Origin: Mycobacterium sp. HUMS_12744610
GTDB lineage: Bacteria > Actinomycetota > Actinomycetes > Mycobacteriales > Mycobacteriaceae
DNA: 64,000 nt
Reading direction: 5' to 3'
NCBI RefSeq assembly: GCF_041206865.1
Contig: NZ_JBGEDP010000001.1
Coordinates: forward strand, 4,030,001 to 4,094,000
Part shown: piece by piece, positions 54,033 through 64,000 of the stretch
How the letters are laid out: every line of letters starts with the position of its first letter
How positions within the stretch are numbered: the first letter of the stretch is position 1
The notes under the pieces: generated by a model
The model's input: only the letters and a program-made list of their open reading frames with translations
Told to the model about the DNA's origin: nothing
Database searches by the model: none
Translations under genes and position numbers: made by a program

Positions 54033-54773
54033 GTGGCTGACGTCACCAGCGGCCACCACCTGCCAAACCTGCGTCCGGACGGCAAGCCGCTGCACCCGTC
54101 GTGGCTGCCCCGCCAGCGCCGCGGCGTCACACCGCAGATGATCGGCCGCTACCCCGACTACGACGTGCTCGGCGCCATGGACACCTGGGACGGGGCCACC
54201 CGCCGGGTGGTGCTGGCCCGGCTCGAGGAGCCGGGCCCGTTGCGGTTCTTCGACGCCTCCGAGGAACCCACGCTGCGCGCGTTCTGCGACATCGCGCTGG
54301 CCCAGGACGCCGACCCGCGGATCCCGGTGGCCGAGATGGTCGACGCCAAGCTGGCCGACGGCGAGTTCGACGGCTACCAGTACGCCGGCATGCCCGACGA
54401 CCGCGATACCTGGCACATGGTGCTCGCCGGCTTGAATGAGACAGCCGAGGCGACCTCGGGCGCGGAGTCGTTCGCGGCGGCCCCCATCGAGGACCAGGAG
54501 TTCATCGTCGGGCGCTTCGCCAAGGCACAGCTCTGCGGCGGGACGTGGGAGAAGCTCAACGTCAAGCGGGCGTGGTCGGTGGTGATGCGGGGCGCGTTAG
54601 GCGCGTTCTACAGCCACCCGTGGGCCTGGAACGAGATCGGGTTCGGCGGGCCGGCCTACCCGCGCGGTTTCATGCGGCTCGGCGGGGTGGCCAACCGCGA
54701 GCAGTTCGAGACCCCGGGTGCCACCGCCGAGGACCCGGCCGGGGCCGTCGAGGAGGACCACCTCTATGGGTGA
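54033..54773 (+). CDS. Gluconate 2-dehydrogenase subunit 3-like protein
   Basis: A 246-residue protein with the subunit-3 pattern of membrane-bound gluconate/GMC dehydrogenases: LRFFDASEEPTLRAFCDIAL near residue 63, and WSVVMRGALGAFYSHPWAWN near the end. No twin-arginine signal is visible at the N-terminus, unlike many periplasmic relatives. GTG 54033 starts it. It overlaps the GMC gene by 8 nt, so the two subunits are made together. Confidence 0.82.
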   Translation: MADVTSGHHLPNLRPDGKPLHPSWLPRQRRGVTPQMIGRYPDYDVLGAMDTWDGATRRVVLARLEEPGPLRFFDASEEPTLRAFCDIALAQDADPRIPVAEMVDAKLADGEFDGYQYAGMPDDRDTWHMVLAGLNETAEATSGAESFAAAPIEDQEFIVGRFAKAQLCGGTWEKLNVKRAWSVVMRGALGAFYSHPWAWNEIGFGGPAYPRGFMRLGGVANREQFETPGATAEDPAGAVEEDHLYG

Positions 54774-56475
54774 CTTCTGGCGCGGCGTGTTCAAGGGTTC
54801 GGTGGGCCCGCGCGACAACGATTCGCGATTTCTGCTCGACGTACACTCGCGCGAACTGCCCGGCGAGGCCACCATGCGCCGCTACTCCGACGACGAGGAA
54901 GTCGACCTGGTGATCGTCGGCGCGGGCGCGGGCGGCTCGGTGCTGGCCCAGCGGCTGGCCCGGGCGGGCTGGCGCATCGTGATCCTCGAGGCCGGGCCGT
55001 TCTGGCACCCCGACGAGGACTGGGTCTCCGACGAAGCCGGATCGCGCCACCTGTACTGGACGCAGAAGCGGATCATCGGCGGCGCGGACCCGATCGAGCT
55101 GGGCAAGAACAACTCCGGCCGCGGCGTGGGCGGGTCGATGGTGCACTACGCCGGCTACACGCCCCGCTTCCACCCCAGCGACTTCGAGACCTTCAGCCGC
55201 GACGCGGTCGGCGTTGACTGGCCGATCAGCTACGCCGACCTGCTGCCGCACTACGAACGCGTCGAGCGCGAACTCCCCGTCGCCGGCCAGGACTGGCCGT
55301 GGGGATACCAGCACCGCTACCCGCACGCGCCCCATCCGGTGTCGGGGTCGGCCATGAAGATCTGGGAGGGCGCGCTGAACCTGGGCATCGAGATGCGCGT
55401 CGGCCCGGTGGGCATCGTCAACGGCACCTTCGGCAACCGGCCGCACTGCATCTACCGCGGCTACTGCCTGCAGGGCTGCAAGGTCAACGCCAAGGCCAGC
55501 CCGTACGTCACCCACCTGCCCGACGCGCTGAACCACGGCGTCGAGATTCGCGCGAACTGCATGGCCGGGCGCATCGAGCTCGATGGAAACGGGAACGCAA
55601 GCGGGGTAACCTATTTCGCCAACGACGACGACGGGAGTTTTCGAGAGCGGTTCCAGCGCGCCAAGGTGGTCGCGGTGGCCGGCTACTCGATCGAGACGCC
55701 CCGGCTGCTGCTCAACTCGACCAGCCCGAGCTTCCCCGACGGCCTGTGCAACAACCACGACCAGGTCGGCCGCTACGTGATGGTGCAGGGCGCCACGCAG
55801 ACCGCCGGGCGCTGGCCGGAGGAGCTGCGGATGTACAAGGCGCCGCCGCCGGAGGTCTCCTCGGAGCAGTTCTACGAGACCGATCCCGACCGGGGCTTCG
55901 CCCGCGGGTTCTCCATCCAGACCGTCTCCCCGCTGCCGATCGGCTGGGCCGAGCACGTGCTGGCCGACGGGCACTGGGGGCCGGCGCTGCGCGAATACAT
56001 GCGCGACTACAACCACTGGGCCGTCGTCGGCGTGCTCAACGAGCTGCTGCCCCATGCGGACAACCGGGTGACCACCGTGGACGGGGAGACCGATCGCTAT
56101 GGCATTCCGATCGCCCGGATGGACTACAGCCTCTCCGGTAACGACAGGGCCAACATGGACTACTCGAGGGAGGTCATCACCAACATCCTGCACGCCGGCG
56201 GCGCCCAGGACATCCTCACCATCGAGCGCTTCGCCCACCTCATCGGCGGCGCCCGGATGGGCACCGACCCGGAGAAGAGCGTCGTCAACTCCGACCACCG
56301 CAGCTGGGCGGTGCCGAACCTGTTCATCACCGACGGTTCGGTGTGCCCCACCCAGGGCAGCGCCAACCCGGCGCTGACCATCATGGCGCTGGCGTCGCGG
56401 CTGGGCGAGCGGATCGCCCGCGGCGACATCAAGGCCGAGGCCGTCGGCGTGGGTGCACGCTCCGGGCGTGGTTAG
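54766..56475 (+). CDS. GMC-family flavin oxidoreductase
   Basis: A 569-residue dehydrogenase. FAD motif [20 protein letters not shown] near residue 47. [19 protein letters not shown] is the GMC signature. [20 protein letters not shown] holds the conserved Cys pair of gluconate-type large subunits, and the C-terminus has [17 protein letters not shown] and [13 protein letters not shown]. Substrates are alcohols or sugar acids; which one is unknown. ATG 54766 follows GAGGAGG. With the two preceding genes it forms a cluster absent from the M. tuberculosis block. Confidence 0.9.
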   Translation: MGDFWRGVFKGSVGPRDNDSRFLLDVHSRELPGEATMRRYSDDEEVDLVIVGAGAGGSVLAQRLARAGWRIVILEAGPFWHPDEDWVSDEAGSRHLYWTQKRIIGGADPIELGKNNSGRGVGGSMVHYAGYTPRFHPSDFETFSRDAVGVDWPISYADLLPHYERVERELPVAGQDWPWGYQHRYPHAPHPVSGSAMKIWEGALNLGIEMRVGPVGIVNGTFGNRPHCIYRGYCLQGCKVNAKASPYVTHLPDALNHGVEIRANCMAGRIELDGNGNASGVTYFANDDDGSFRERFQRAKVVAVAGYSIETPRLLLNSTSPSFPDGLCNNHDQVGRYVMVQGATQTAGRWPEELRMYKAPPPEVSSEQFYETDPDRGFARGFSIQTVSPLPIGWAEHVLADGHWGPALREYMRDYNHWAVVGVLNELLPHADNRVTTVDGETDRYGIPIARMDYSLSGNDRANMDYSREVITNILHAGGAQDILTIERFAHLIGGARMGTDPEKSVVNSDHRSWAVPNLFITDGSVCPTQGSANPALTIMALASRLGERIARGDIKAEAVGVGARSGRG

Positions 56476-56539
56476 CGGCTGCGTACTATCCAGAACCGCA
56501 ACCGTTCAGCGCGCAGCGATCGAAGATTCAGGAGCCCGG

Positions 56540-57358
56540 ATGCCCGTCAGTGTCCCCCCGGTGAGTTACGACGAGTTCCCCAGCCTGCGTTGTGAACGCG
56601 GCGAGAACGGGGTGCTGACGCTGGTTCTCGACGCGCCCGGGCTGAACTCGGTCGGGCCCCAGATGCACCGCGACCTCGCCGACATCTGGCCGGTGATCGA
56701 TCGCGACCCCGACGTGCGCGCGGTGCTGGTGCACGGTGAGGGCAGGGCGTTCTCCTCCGGCGGCAGCTTCGATCTGATCGCCGAGACCATGGGCGGCTAC
56801 GAGGACCGGATGCGCATCATGCGTGAGGCCCGCGACCTGGTGTTCAACATGATCAACTGCGACAAGCCGGTGGTCTCGGCGATCCGGGGTCCGGCCGTCG
56901 GCGCGGGCCTGGTGGTGGCGCTGCTGTCCGACATCTCGGTGGCCAGCCGAACCGCCAAGCTCATCGACGGGCACACCAAGCTCGGGGTGGCCGCGGGTGA
57001 CCACGCTGCGATCTGCTGGCCGCTGCTGGTCGGCATGGCCAAGGCCAAGTACTACCTGCTCACCTGCGAAACGCTGCTGGGCGAGGAGGCCGAGCGCATC
57101 GGCCTGGTCTCGGCGTGCGTGGACGACGACGACGTGCTGACCACCGCCGCCGGCATCGCCGAGAAGCTGGCACAGGGCGCGCAGAACGCGATCCGCTTCA
57201 CCAAGCACAGCCTCAACCACTGGTATCGGATGTTCGGCCCGACCTTCGAGACGTCGGTGGGCCTGGAATTCCTCAGCTTCAGTGGGCCCGACGTGGCCGA
57301 GGGCCTGGCCGCGCACCGAGAGAAACGCCCCGCGAACTTCACCGGCACCGCCACCTAG
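56540..57358 (+). CDS. echA15: Enoyl-CoA hydratase EchA15
   Basis: A 272-residue crotonase. Oxyanion-hole segments: [19 protein letters not shown] near residue 72 and [20 protein letters not shown] near residue 115. The later position usually occupied by Glu reads [11 protein letters not shown], so the exact reaction may differ from a simple hydratase. ATG 56540 follows AGGAG. Position next to the Rv2680-Rv2681-dxs genes identifies it as the Rv2679 orthologue. Confidence 0.9.
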   Translation: MPVSVPPVSYDEFPSLRCERGENGVLTLVLDAPGLNSVGPQMHRDLADIWPVIDRDPDVRAVLVHGEGRAFSSGGSFDLIAETMGGYEDRMRIMREARDLVFNMINCDKPVVSAIRGPAVGAGLVVALLSDISVASRTAKLIDGHTKLGVAAGDHAAICWPLLVGMAKAKYYLLTCETLLGEEAERIGLVSACVDDDDVLTTAAGIAEKLAQGAQNAIRFTKHSLNHWYRMFGPTFETSVGLEFLSFSGPDVAEGLAAHREKRPANFTGTAT

Positions 57359-57495
57359 CAGGGCCGATACCTGCCGCCGCGGGAACGGCGGACCGACATA
57401 ACGGCTTGGTCGCGACGGCGCGCGATGCGGCGTGCCTGTCGCGGCGTGTCGGGCCGGGGGTCTACCGTCGGACGTTGTGACGAGGAGCGGCACTC

Positions 57496-58077
57496 GTGAG
57501 CTCAGCTGAACCGGCCCCATTCCGCGATGCGGTCGCGGCGATGAACGCCGTCAGCGTGCGGCCGGAGATCGAGCTGGGCCCGATCCGGCCGCCGCAGCGG
57601 TTGGCGCCCTACAGCTACGCGCTGGGCGCCGAGGTCAAGCACCCCGACCTCGAGATCGTCCCGGAGCGGTCCGAGGGTGACGCGTTCGGCAGGCTGATCC
57701 TGCTGTACGACCCCGAGGGCGCCGACGCCTGGGACGGCACGCTGCGCCTGGTCGCCTACATCCAGGCCGACCTGGACGCCAGCGAGGCCGTGGACCCGCT
57801 GCTCCCCGAGGTGGCGTGGAGTTGGCTGAACGACGCTCTGGAGGCACGCCTGCAGCACGTCACGGCCCTCGGCGGCACCGTCACCGCCACCACCTCGGTG
57901 CGCTACGGCGACATTTCCGGGCCACCCCGCGCCAACCAACTCGAGCTTCGGGCGTCGTGGACCGCAACCACCCCCGACCTCGGCGTCCACGTCGAGGCGT
58001 TCTGCGAGGTGCTCGAGTACGCCGCGGGCCTGCCGCCGTCCGGGGTCACCGACCTGAGCTCGCGGTCACGCGCCTGA
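57496..58077 (+). CDS. DUF3000 protein, Rv2680 orthologue
   Basis: A 193-residue cytoplasmic protein of a family conserved in actinobacteria. It contains LAPYSYALGAEV and FGRLILLYDPEGADAWDGTL followed by LVAYIQADLD. No catalytic motif is recognisable. GTG 57496 starts it. It ends one base before the RNase D-like gene, and the two are nearly always paired, so a shared RNA-related role is an inference from context. Confidence 0.87.
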   Translation: MSSAEPAPFRDAVAAMNAVSVRPEIELGPIRPPQRLAPYSYALGAEVKHPDLEIVPERSEGDAFGRLILLYDPEGADAWDGTLRLVAYIQADLDASEAVDPLLPEVAWSWLNDALEARLQHVTALGGTVTATTSVRYGDISGPPRANQLELRASWTATTPDLGVHVEAFCEVLEYAAGLPPSGVTDLSSRSRA

Positions 58078-58078
58078 C

Positions 58079-59431
58079 ATGCGCGAACCGTCGGCCTCCA
58101 GGACCGGTGGCGCGCCGGCCGCGGAACCCGGCGGCGACGCGCCCGACGCCACCGAACCCGACGCCATCCCCCTGGTGCACCCGGCCGCCGGACTACCAGA
58201 GCTGTCCGTCAGCGTCCGCGAGATCGGGGCGGCCGCCGAACTGCTCGACCGCGGCCACGGCCCGTTCGCGGTGGACACCGAGCGCGCGTCGGGCTTCCGC
58301 TACTCCAACCGGGCCTACCTGATCCAGATCCGGCGCGCCGGGGCCGGCACCGTGCTCATCGACCCGGTCAGCCACGGCGCCGAGCCGCTGGAGGCGCTGC
58401 GGCCCGTGGCCGACGTGCTCGGCACCGACGAATGGATCCTGCACGCCGCCGACCAGGACCTGCCGTGCCTGGCCGAGGTCGGGATGCGGCCCCCGGCGCT
58501 CTACGACACCGAGCTGGCTGGGCGGTTGGCCGGCTTCGACCGGGTGAACCTGGCGGCCATGGTCGAGCGCCTGCTGGGCTACGGGCTGGCCAAGGGCCAC
58601 GGCGCGGCCGACTGGTCCAAACGCCCACTGCCCGCCGAGTGGCTCAACTACGCGGCCCTGGACGTCGAACTGCTCATCGAATTGCGCGAGGCGGTCTCGG
58701 AGGTTCTGGCCGAACGAGGCAAAACCGATTGGGCCGCGCAGGAATTCGACCATCTGCGCAACTTGGGGCTGATGGACGCCGCCCCGGTGGCGCGCCGGGA
58801 CCGGTGGCGGCGGACGTCGGGAATCCATCGCATTCGCGACCGCCGCGGCCTGGCCGCAGTACGCGAGCTGTGGTTGGCCCGCGACCGCATCGCCCAGCGC
58901 CGCGACGTCGCACCGCGCCGCGTCCTGCCGGACTCGGCCATCATCGACGCCGCGGTCGCCAACCCGACGACGGTCGAGGAACTCGTCGCGCTGCCGGTGT
59001 TCGGTGGGCGCAACCAGCGGCGCAGCGCCGAGGTGTGGCTGGCGGCGTTGCAGGCGGCCCGCGAGAACCGGCCTCCGCCGCTGGACGCCGAGCAACCGAA
59101 CGGGCCGCCGCCCGCGTCGCGGTGGAGCAGACGCAAACCCGAGGCGGCGGCCCGGCTGGAGGCGGCGCGGGCCGCGCTGGCTGAGGTGTCGCAGCGGGTG
59201 GACGTCCCCACCGAGAACCTGGTCTCGCCCGACCTGGTGCGGCGACTGTGCTGGGACTGGGAGACCCCCGGCGGAGCGGCGGACGCGGTCGAGGCCGTCG
59301 ACGCGTTCCTGCGCGCCGGGCAGGCACGGACCTGGCAGCGGGAGCTGGTGGTCGCCGTGCTGGCGCGCGCGGTCCAGCAGGCCGAGGGTGCCGGCACCGA
59401 GATCGACGGCAGCGGGGAAAGCCCGGATTAG
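58079..59431 (+). CDS. RNase D-like 3'-5' exonuclease with HRDC domain, Rv2681 orthologue
   Basis: A 450-residue protein. The DEDD exonuclease motifs are [16 protein letters not shown] (D and E) near residue 62, [15 protein letters not shown] (D) near residue 120 and [14 protein letters not shown] (D) near residue 195. An HRDC domain follows near residues 245-325 ([20 protein letters not shown]). It likely trims structured RNA 3' ends. The final stop overlaps the dxs stop region by 4 nt on the opposite strand. Confidence 0.9.
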   Translation: MREPSASRTGGAPAAEPGGDAPDATEPDAIPLVHPAAGLPELSVSVREIGAAAELLDRGHGPFAVDTERASGFRYSNRAYLIQIRRAGAGTVLIDPVSHGAEPLEALRPVADVLGTDEWILHAADQDLPCLAEVGMRPPALYDTELAGRLAGFDRVNLAAMVERLLGYGLAKGHGAADWSKRPLPAEWLNYAALDVELLIELREAVSEVLAERGKTDWAAQEFDHLRNLGLMDAAPVARRDRWRRTSGIHRIRDRRGLAAVRELWLARDRIAQRRDVAPRRVLPDSAIIDAAVANPTTVEELVALPVFGGRNQRRSAEVWLAALQAARENRPPPLDAEQPNGPPPASRWSRRKPEAAARLEAARAALAEVSQRVDVPTENLVSPDLVRRLCWDWETPGGAADAVEAVDAFLRAGQARTWQRELVVAVLARAVQQAEGAGTEIDGSGESPD

Positions 59432-61344
59432 TCTAGGCGCTCGCGGATCTCAGTTTCGGCGGCGATGCTGCTGCCCAGGGCGGCGACCCAGCCCGTGATC
59501 CGTCGGGCCACGTCCTGGTCGGTCAGCCCGAGGTCGGCCAGCACCTCACCGCGCGAGGCGTGCTCGAAGAACTCCTGCGGCAGCCCGACGTCGCGGCACG
59601 GCACGTCGACCTCGGCACGCCGCAGTGCGCCCGACACCGCGGACCCGACACCGCCGTTGACACCGTTGTCCTCGAGCGTGACCACCAGCTTGTGCTGCGC
59701 CGCCAGTTCCACGACGCCCTCGGCCACCGGCAGCACCCAGCGGGGGTCGATCACGGTCACGCCGATCCCCTGGTTGTGCAGCCGCCGGGCCACGGCCATC
59801 GCCATCGCCGCGAACGCCCCGACCCCCACCAGCAGGACGTCGTGGTTGCAGCCACTGGCCGGCACCGCCAGGACGTCCACGCCGGAACGCCGTTCCAGGG
59901 CCGGGATGTCTTCGCCCACATCGCCTTTGGGGAAGCGTATGGCGGTCGGCCCGTCACCGACGTCGAGCGCCTCGCCGAGTTCCTCGCGCAGCCGCGTCGC
60001 ATCGCGCGGCGCGGCCACCCGCATGCCCGGCACGATGCCCAGCATCGACAGGTCCCACATGCCGTTGTGGCTGGGGCCGTCCGAACCGGTGATCCCGGCC
60101 CGGTCGAGCACCATGGTGACGGGCAGCTTGTGCAGCGTCACGTCCATCATGACCTGGTCGAACGCCCGGTTCAGGAACGTCGAGTAGATCGCCACCACCG
60201 GATGCATCCCCGCCATGGCCAGACCGGCCGCGGACGTCATCGCGTGCTGCTCGGCGATGCCGACGTCGAACAGCCGGTCCGGGAACTGCTGCCCGAACGC
60301 CGTCAGCCCGGTGGGGCCGGGCATCGCCGCGGTGATGGCCACGATGTCGCGGCGCTGCCTGCCGTAGGCGATCAGCGCGTCGGAGAAGGTCGCCGTCCAC
60401 CCCGGGCCGGAAATCTTGGTGGCCCGGCCGGTGACCGGGTCGATCACGCCGCAGGAATGCATCTGCTCGGCTTCGTCGTCCTCCGCCGGCGCGTAGCCCA
60501 TCCCCTTCCGGGTGACCACGTGCACGATCACCGGGCGCCCGAAGTCGCGCGCGTGGCGCAGCGCCACCTCGACGGCGCGTTCGTCGTGACCGTCGACCGG
60601 TCCCACGTATTTGAGCCCGAGATCGGTGAACAGCAACTGCGGGGACAGCGAATCCTTGATGCCCGCCTTCACGCTGTGCATGAACCGGTAGGCGATCTTG
60701 CCGAACAGCGGCATCGCCCGCAGCGCCTCGCGCCCCTTCTCCAGCGCCTGCTCGTAGGCCGGCTGCAGCCGCAGCGTGGCGAGATGGTCGGCGACGCCGC
60801 CGATGGTCGGCGCGTAGCTACGGCCGTTGTCGTTGACGACGATGACCACCGGCCGGCGGGATGCGGCGATGTTGTTCAGCGCCTCCCAGCACATGCCGCC
60901 GGTGAGCGCGCCGTCCCCGACCACCGCGACCACGTGCCGGTTGCGGTGACCGCTCAGCTCGAACCCCTTGGCCAGCCCGTCGGCGTACGACAGCGCCGCG
61001 CTGGCGTGGCTGGACTCCACCCAGTCGTGCTCGCTCTCGGCGCGCGACGGATAGCCCGACAGCCCGCCCTTTTTGCGCAGGCTCTCGAAGTCCTGGCAAC
61101 GCCCCGTCAGCATCTTGTGCACGTAAGCCTGATGGCCGGTGTCGAAGATGATCGGGTCGTGGGGCGAATCGAACACCCGGTGCAGCGCCAGCGTCAGTTC
61201 GACGACGCCCAGGTTGGGGCCCAGATGTCCTCCGGTGGCAGCGACCTTGTGGATCAGGAACTCGCGGATCTCGGCGGCGAGATCGCGCAGCTGCTGCTGG
61301 GAAAGGTGCTGCAGATCAGCGGGCCCGCGGATCTGTTCGAGCAT
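59428..61344 (-). CDS. dxs: 1-Deoxy-D-xylulose-5-phosphate synthase
   Basis: A 638-residue thiamine-diphosphate enzyme that condenses pyruvate and glyceraldehyde 3-phosphate, the first step of the MEP isoprenoid pathway. The thiamine/Mg motif is [17 protein letters not shown] near residue 142. The catalytic His/Asp region includes [11 protein letters not shown] at the N-terminus. The pyrimidine-domain [15 protein letters not shown] lies near residue 415. Full length and intact. Orthologue of Rv2682c (dxs1). Confidence 0.97.
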   Translation of the reverse strand: MLEQIRGPADLQHLSQQQLRDLAAEIREFLIHKVAATGGHLGPNLGVVELTLALHRVFDSPHDPIIFDTGHQAYVHKMLTGRCQDFESLRKKGGLSGYPSRAESEHDWVESSHASAALSYADGLAKGFELSGHRNRHVVAVVGDGALTGGMCWEALNNIAASRRPVVIVVNDNGRSYAPTIGGVADHLATLRLQPAYEQALEKGREALRAMPLFGKIAYRFMHSVKAGIKDSLSPQLLFTDLGLKYVGPVDGHDERAVEVALRHARDFGRPVIVHVVTRKGMGYAPAEDDEAEQMHSCGVIDPVTGRATKISGPGWTATFSDALIAYGRQRRDIVAITAAMPGPTGLTAFGQQFPDRLFDVGIAEQHAMTSAAGLAMAGMHPVVAIYSTFLNRAFDQVMMDVTLHKLPVTMVLDRAGITGSDGPSHNGMWDLSMLGIVPGMRVAAPRDATRLREELGEALDVGDGPTAIRFPKGDVGEDIPALERRSGVDVLAVPASGCNHDVLLVGVGAFAAMAMAVARRLHNQGIGVTVIDPRWVLPVAEGVVELAAQHKLVVTLEDNGVNGGVGSAVSGALRRAEVDVPCRDVGLPQEFFEHASRGEVLADLGLTDQDVARRITGWVAALGSSIAAETEIRERLD

Positions 61345-61402
61345 CCGGTCAGTCTACGCAGCGGTTGCGGGAACAGCAGGGCCGCGGCGGAAGTCAGCCG
61401 GC

Positions 61403-62866
61403 TTAGGAGGGACCGAAGAGTTCGGCCAGCGTGCCGTGAAGCTCGGGGTCGGCCAGCATGACGACCTCGTCGCCGGCCTGAAGTTCGGTGTCGCCCCGCA
61501 CCGGCACCAGGCCGGTGGCGCGGACCACGATGCTCACCCAGATGTCGCCGACGCGGTCGCTGAGCCCCTCGACGGTGCACCCCTCGGCGGCCGAGCCCTT
61601 GGCAACACTGAACCGGTGGACGCCCTCCGGCTCGTCCGCGAGCCGGACACCGATCTCCCACGGCTGGGTCTCTACCGTGCGCATGGGCAGCTGCAACAGG
61701 GTCGCGACACCGGGCACCGCGCTGCCCTGCACCAGAACCGAGAAGATCACGACGACGACCACGATGCCGTACAGGCGTTCCGCGTCGGGCACGTGCGCGG
61801 CGCGCACGAACTCGCCGAGCAGGATCGGCACCGCCCCCTTGAGGCCGGCGAACAGGATGAACAGACGTTCGTTTCGCGCAAGCTCCACCCCGAGCAGGCA
61901 GGAACTCACCGCCAGCGGACGGATCAGCGCCGTCAGGGCCACCCCGAGAGCCAGCCCGGGAATCCATACGTCCGGATGGGTGAGCACGTTGAGGTCGACG
62001 GTCAGACCCAGCACGACAAAGGCAACGATTTCGGCGAGACCGGCCAGGGCGGCGTGGAAGCGCTTGATCTCGGCCTTGTAGGGCGCTCGAGCGTCGCCGA
62101 TCACGATGCCGGCGACGAACACGGCCAGGAACCCCGAGCCGTGCGCCAGCGTGGCGATGCCGTACAGCATCAGGCTGGATGCCAGCGTTCGCAGCGGGTA
62201 GAGGCCTTCGCTCGGCAATGCCACGCGGCGCATGAAGACGAGCAGGGCACGGCCGCCGATCACCCCGACGGCCAGGCCGATCGCCATCTGCAGGATGAAC
62301 TGGGCTCCCACGCCGGCGAACCCGGCCGCGCTGAGGGCACCGGCGGCGACCAGGCTCGTCATCAACGAGATGCCGACCGGATCGTTGGCGCCGGACTCGC
62401 CCTCCAGGATGGTGCTGCTGCGCCCCCTGATCTCTCGTTTGCCCAGGACGGAGAAGACCACGGCCGGATCCGTGGGGGCCACCGCGGTCGCGACGAGCAC
62501 CGCGGGGAACCAGCCGATTCCGCACGCGTAGTGCAGCATCAGCGCGGCGCCGGCGGCGGTCAGGGCGGTACCCAGGACGCCGACCGACAGGATCGGCGCG
62601 ACTGCCGCCCGGAAACGGGCGGGCCCGATGTGCATTCCGCCGTCGAACAACACCAGCACCAGCGCGATGGTGATGACCCGCTCCACGATCCGCTCGGTCG
62701 GCGGCTGCACCGCGGGCACGGCGCGCACCGCCACCGCCGCTCCGACCAGCACCAGCAGGGGCACCGGAATCTTGAACCGCTCGGTCAGGCGGTTCGCCAG
62801 GACCGCGACCAAACCGATGGCGCTGGCGAACAGGACCATCAGCGCGTAACTGAGGGTCTCGTTCAC
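61403..62866 (-). CDS. CPA1-type cation/proton antiporter with TrkA-C domain
   Basis: A 487-residue membrane protein with about 12 helices. The ion-binding region is ATAVAPTDPAVVFSVLGKRE then GESGANDPVG, where DPAVV and GANDP are the CPA1 ND-type motifs. Residues about 400-480 form a cytosolic TrkA-C-like domain (VRATGLVPVRGDTELQAGDE), as in NhaP2/CvrA-type K+/H+ exchangers. GTG 62866 (VNETLSYALMV) gives a normal start; the open frame extends 47 codons further. In M. tuberculosis different genes follow dxs1. Confidence 0.88.
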   Translation of the reverse strand: MNETLSYALMVLFASAIGLVAVLANRLTERFKIPVPLLVLVGAAVAVRAVPAVQPPTERIVERVITIALVLVLFDGGMHIGPARFRAAVAPILSVGVLGTALTAAGAALMLHYACGIGWFPAVLVATAVAPTDPAVVFSVLGKREIRGRSSTILEGESGANDPVGISLMTSLVAAGALSAAGFAGVGAQFILQMAIGLAVGVIGGRALLVFMRRVALPSEGLYPLRTLASSLMLYGIATLAHGSGFLAVFVAGIVIGDARAPYKAEIKRFHAALAGLAEIVAFVVLGLTVDLNVLTHPDVWIPGLALGVALTALIRPLAVSSCLLGVELARNERLFILFAGLKGAVPILLGEFVRAAHVPDAERLYGIVVVVVIFSVLVQGSAVPGVATLLQLPMRTVETQPWEIGVRLADEPEGVHRFSVAKGSAAEGCTVEGLSDRVGDIWVSIVVRATGLVPVRGDTELQAGDEVVMLADPELHGTLAELFGPS

Positions 62867-63079
62867 GACGGCGGCACTCGGAGACGGCCCGGGGAGCACC
62901 GCATGGGCGATCGACCCGGCTCGACGGCCGGGGACCGTCCTATTGTGGTAAGCACCTGAGCCTTTCAGTCGGTCGACAAAGACGTCGCCGACCAGACTTC
63001 CCGGCACACCGCGAATGGAGTGTAGCCGCTCTCGGCTGGCACCCGCAGAGGCATTGCGCCTACCGGTTTCTCGTGCGCT

Positions 63080-64000
63080 TCACGGTCGCCGTCGCGCGCG
63101 GGTCAGCAGCGCAACGCATTCGGTGTGATGGGTCAGCGGAAACGCGTCGAACACCTTGAGCTTGTCCACCACATAGCCGTGCCCGCGGTACAGGCCGATG
63201 TCGCGCGCGAAAGACGCCGCCTCGCAACCGATGTGGACAACACACGGAACCCCGGCGGCGGCCAGCAGATCGATCACCTCGCGTCCGGCCCCCGCCCGCG
63301 GCGGATCCAGCACGGCCACGTCGGCGCCGGCGCGCTGCGACGCGAGCGCCCGTCGCACCGAGTCGGTGACCACGTTCACCTGCGGCAGGTCAGCCAGCGC
63401 CACCCGGGCGGCGCGCGTCGACGCGCGCGACGTGTCGACCGTCAGCACCCGCCCGGCGCGCCCCACCGCGTCCGCGAGCGCGGCGGCGAAGACCCCCGCA
63501 CCGCCGTAGAGGTCCCACACCGCCATGCCCGCCGCCGGCTGCGCCCACTCGGCGACCAGGCTCGTGTAGACGCGCGCCGCGTCGCGGTGGGCCTGCCAGA
63601 AGGCCGTCACGGGCACCCGCCAACTGCGCTCGCCCACCCGCTGCACCGCCTCGTAGCCGCCCTCCACGACCTTGGTGGCGATCCGCCCGCCCTGCCGCAC
63701 GGTGCGCACCACGTGGCGCCGGCCGTCGTCGTCGACGGCCACGTGCAGCTGCGCGGCCGGCGGCAGGTCGGCCCGGGTGACGTTCGCGGCGATCCCGTCC
63801 AGCATCCCGTGGGGCAGTTGCGCGCAGCGCAGGTCGGTCACCAGGGCGTCGCTGTGGTACCGGTGAAACCCGGGGCGCCGGTCCGGTCCCACCTCCAGCC
63901 GGACCCGGGTGCGCCACCCGGTCGGCCCGGAACCCGACAGCTGCTCGGCCCCCGCGTCCGCGCCGCTCCAGTCGAACCCGCCCAGCCGTTGCAACTGGTT
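63080..64000 (-). CDS. TrmA/RumA-type RNA (uracil-5-)-methyltransferase, 5' end outside the window
   Basis: The frame is open to the last base, giving 306 residues of the C-terminal part. SAM motif VWDLYGGAGVFAAALADAVG and LTVDTSRAS. VAVLDPPRAGAGREVIDLL is the DPPR motif. VVHIGCEAASFARDI carries the catalytic Cys, and HHTECVALL the general-base Glu. It methylates C5 of a uracil in tRNA or rRNA. Best guess is the Rv2689c orthologue; the TRAM domain expected at the N-terminus is cut off. Confidence 0.88.
   Translation of the reverse strand, partial: NQLQRLGGFDWSGADAGAEQLSGSGPTGWRTRVRLEVGPDRRPGFHRYHSDALVTDLRCAQLPHGMLDGIAANVTRADLPPAAQLHVAVDDDGRRHVVRTVRQGGRIATKVVEGGYEAVQRVGERSWRVPVTAFWQAHRDAARVYTSLVAEWAQPAAGMAVWDLYGGAGVFAAALADAVGRAGRVLTVDTSRASTRAARVALADLPQVNVVTDSVRRALASQRAGADVAVLDPPRAGAGREVIDLLAAAGVPCVVHIGCEAASFARDIGLYRGHGYVVDKLKVFDAFPLTHHTECVALLTRARRRP

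Noticed and set aside
59560..61461. 633-codon plus-strand frame antisense to dxs
   Set aside because: GC-rich DNA leaves long open frames opposite real genes. The product is His/Arg/Gly-rich without domains, whereas dxs is clearly real.
61139..62959. 606-codon plus-strand frame antisense to the antiporter gene
   Set aside because: Low-complexity Gln/Asp/Arg-rich product with no domain, a shadow of the antiporter.

Overview
The window is high-GC DNA with many GTG starts, a large share of lipid and aromatic catabolism genes, DUF732 and DUF7159 proteins, and a core block in the order clpC2, Rv2668, Rv2669, Rv2671, Rv2672, aftC, msrB, Rv2675c, hemQ, hemY, hemE, echA15, Rv2680, Rv2681, dxs. That order matches the Mycobacterium tuberculosis chromosome. 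A slow-growing mycobacterium is very likely. The Mycobacterium avium complex is my best guess, partly because a 33-kDa catalase-related protein of the kind described from M. avium subsp. paratuberculosis is encoded here. The species call is inference.

Layout. Positions 1-9,300: the tail of a dihydroorotate dehydrogenase-like gene, a NarK transporter, cysH, remnants of a protocatechuate operon (pcaH, pcaG, pcaB), an FMN split-barrel protein, a hemerythrin/Rieske pair, a broken aromatic ring-hydroxylating dioxygenase locus with an IclR fragment, and an acyl-CoA ligase. Positions 9,300-19,800: intact metabolic and envelope genes (SGNH hydrolase, DedA, TetR, STAS, a proline-rich DUF7159 protein, an SDR/catalase-like/TauE operon, FadD, EchA). 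Positions 19,800-26,100: a loose accessory region with an ArsR/rhodanese/AhpD-like cluster, a ferritin-like protein with a Gly/His-rich tail, and peroxiredoxin and P450 relics. Positions 26,100-36,700: four tRNA genes followed by an island. The island holds an integrase relic, a membrane gene split by one stop codon, small secreted proteins, an Rv2078-Rv2079-lppJ-like locus broken by an IS3 element, and a hipBA toxin-antitoxin pair whose hipA is split by a second IS3 element. Positions 36,700-42,500: a hydrolase pseudogene, an O-methyltransferase, two DUF732 proteins, and an amino-acid:cation symporter gene split by an ISL3 element with an 8-bp target duplication. Positions 42,500-64,000: the conserved core block, differing from the M. 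tuberculosis order I recall by a missing Rv2670c, a DUF559 gene within a pair of inverted repeats between msrB and Rv2675c, and a three-gene GMC dehydrogenase cluster between hemE and echA15.

How the genes work together. hemE-hemY-hemQ-Rv2675c is one overlapping operon for late haem synthesis by the coproporphyrin-dependent route. dxs starts the MEP isoprenoid pathway. aftC builds arabinan for the cell wall. The SDR/catalase-like/TauE genes form an operon, as do the rhodanese and AhpD-like genes.

The main theme is decay. At least ten genes are broken by deletion, frameshift, nonsense codon or IS insertion, and several losses remove aromatic-compound catabolism. No complete prophage, CRISPR array or large biosynthetic cluster is visible. 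The most unusual structures are the DUF559 gene inside inverted repeats, the hipBA operator array with an IS-split toxin, and the His-rich repeat protein near position 21,000.
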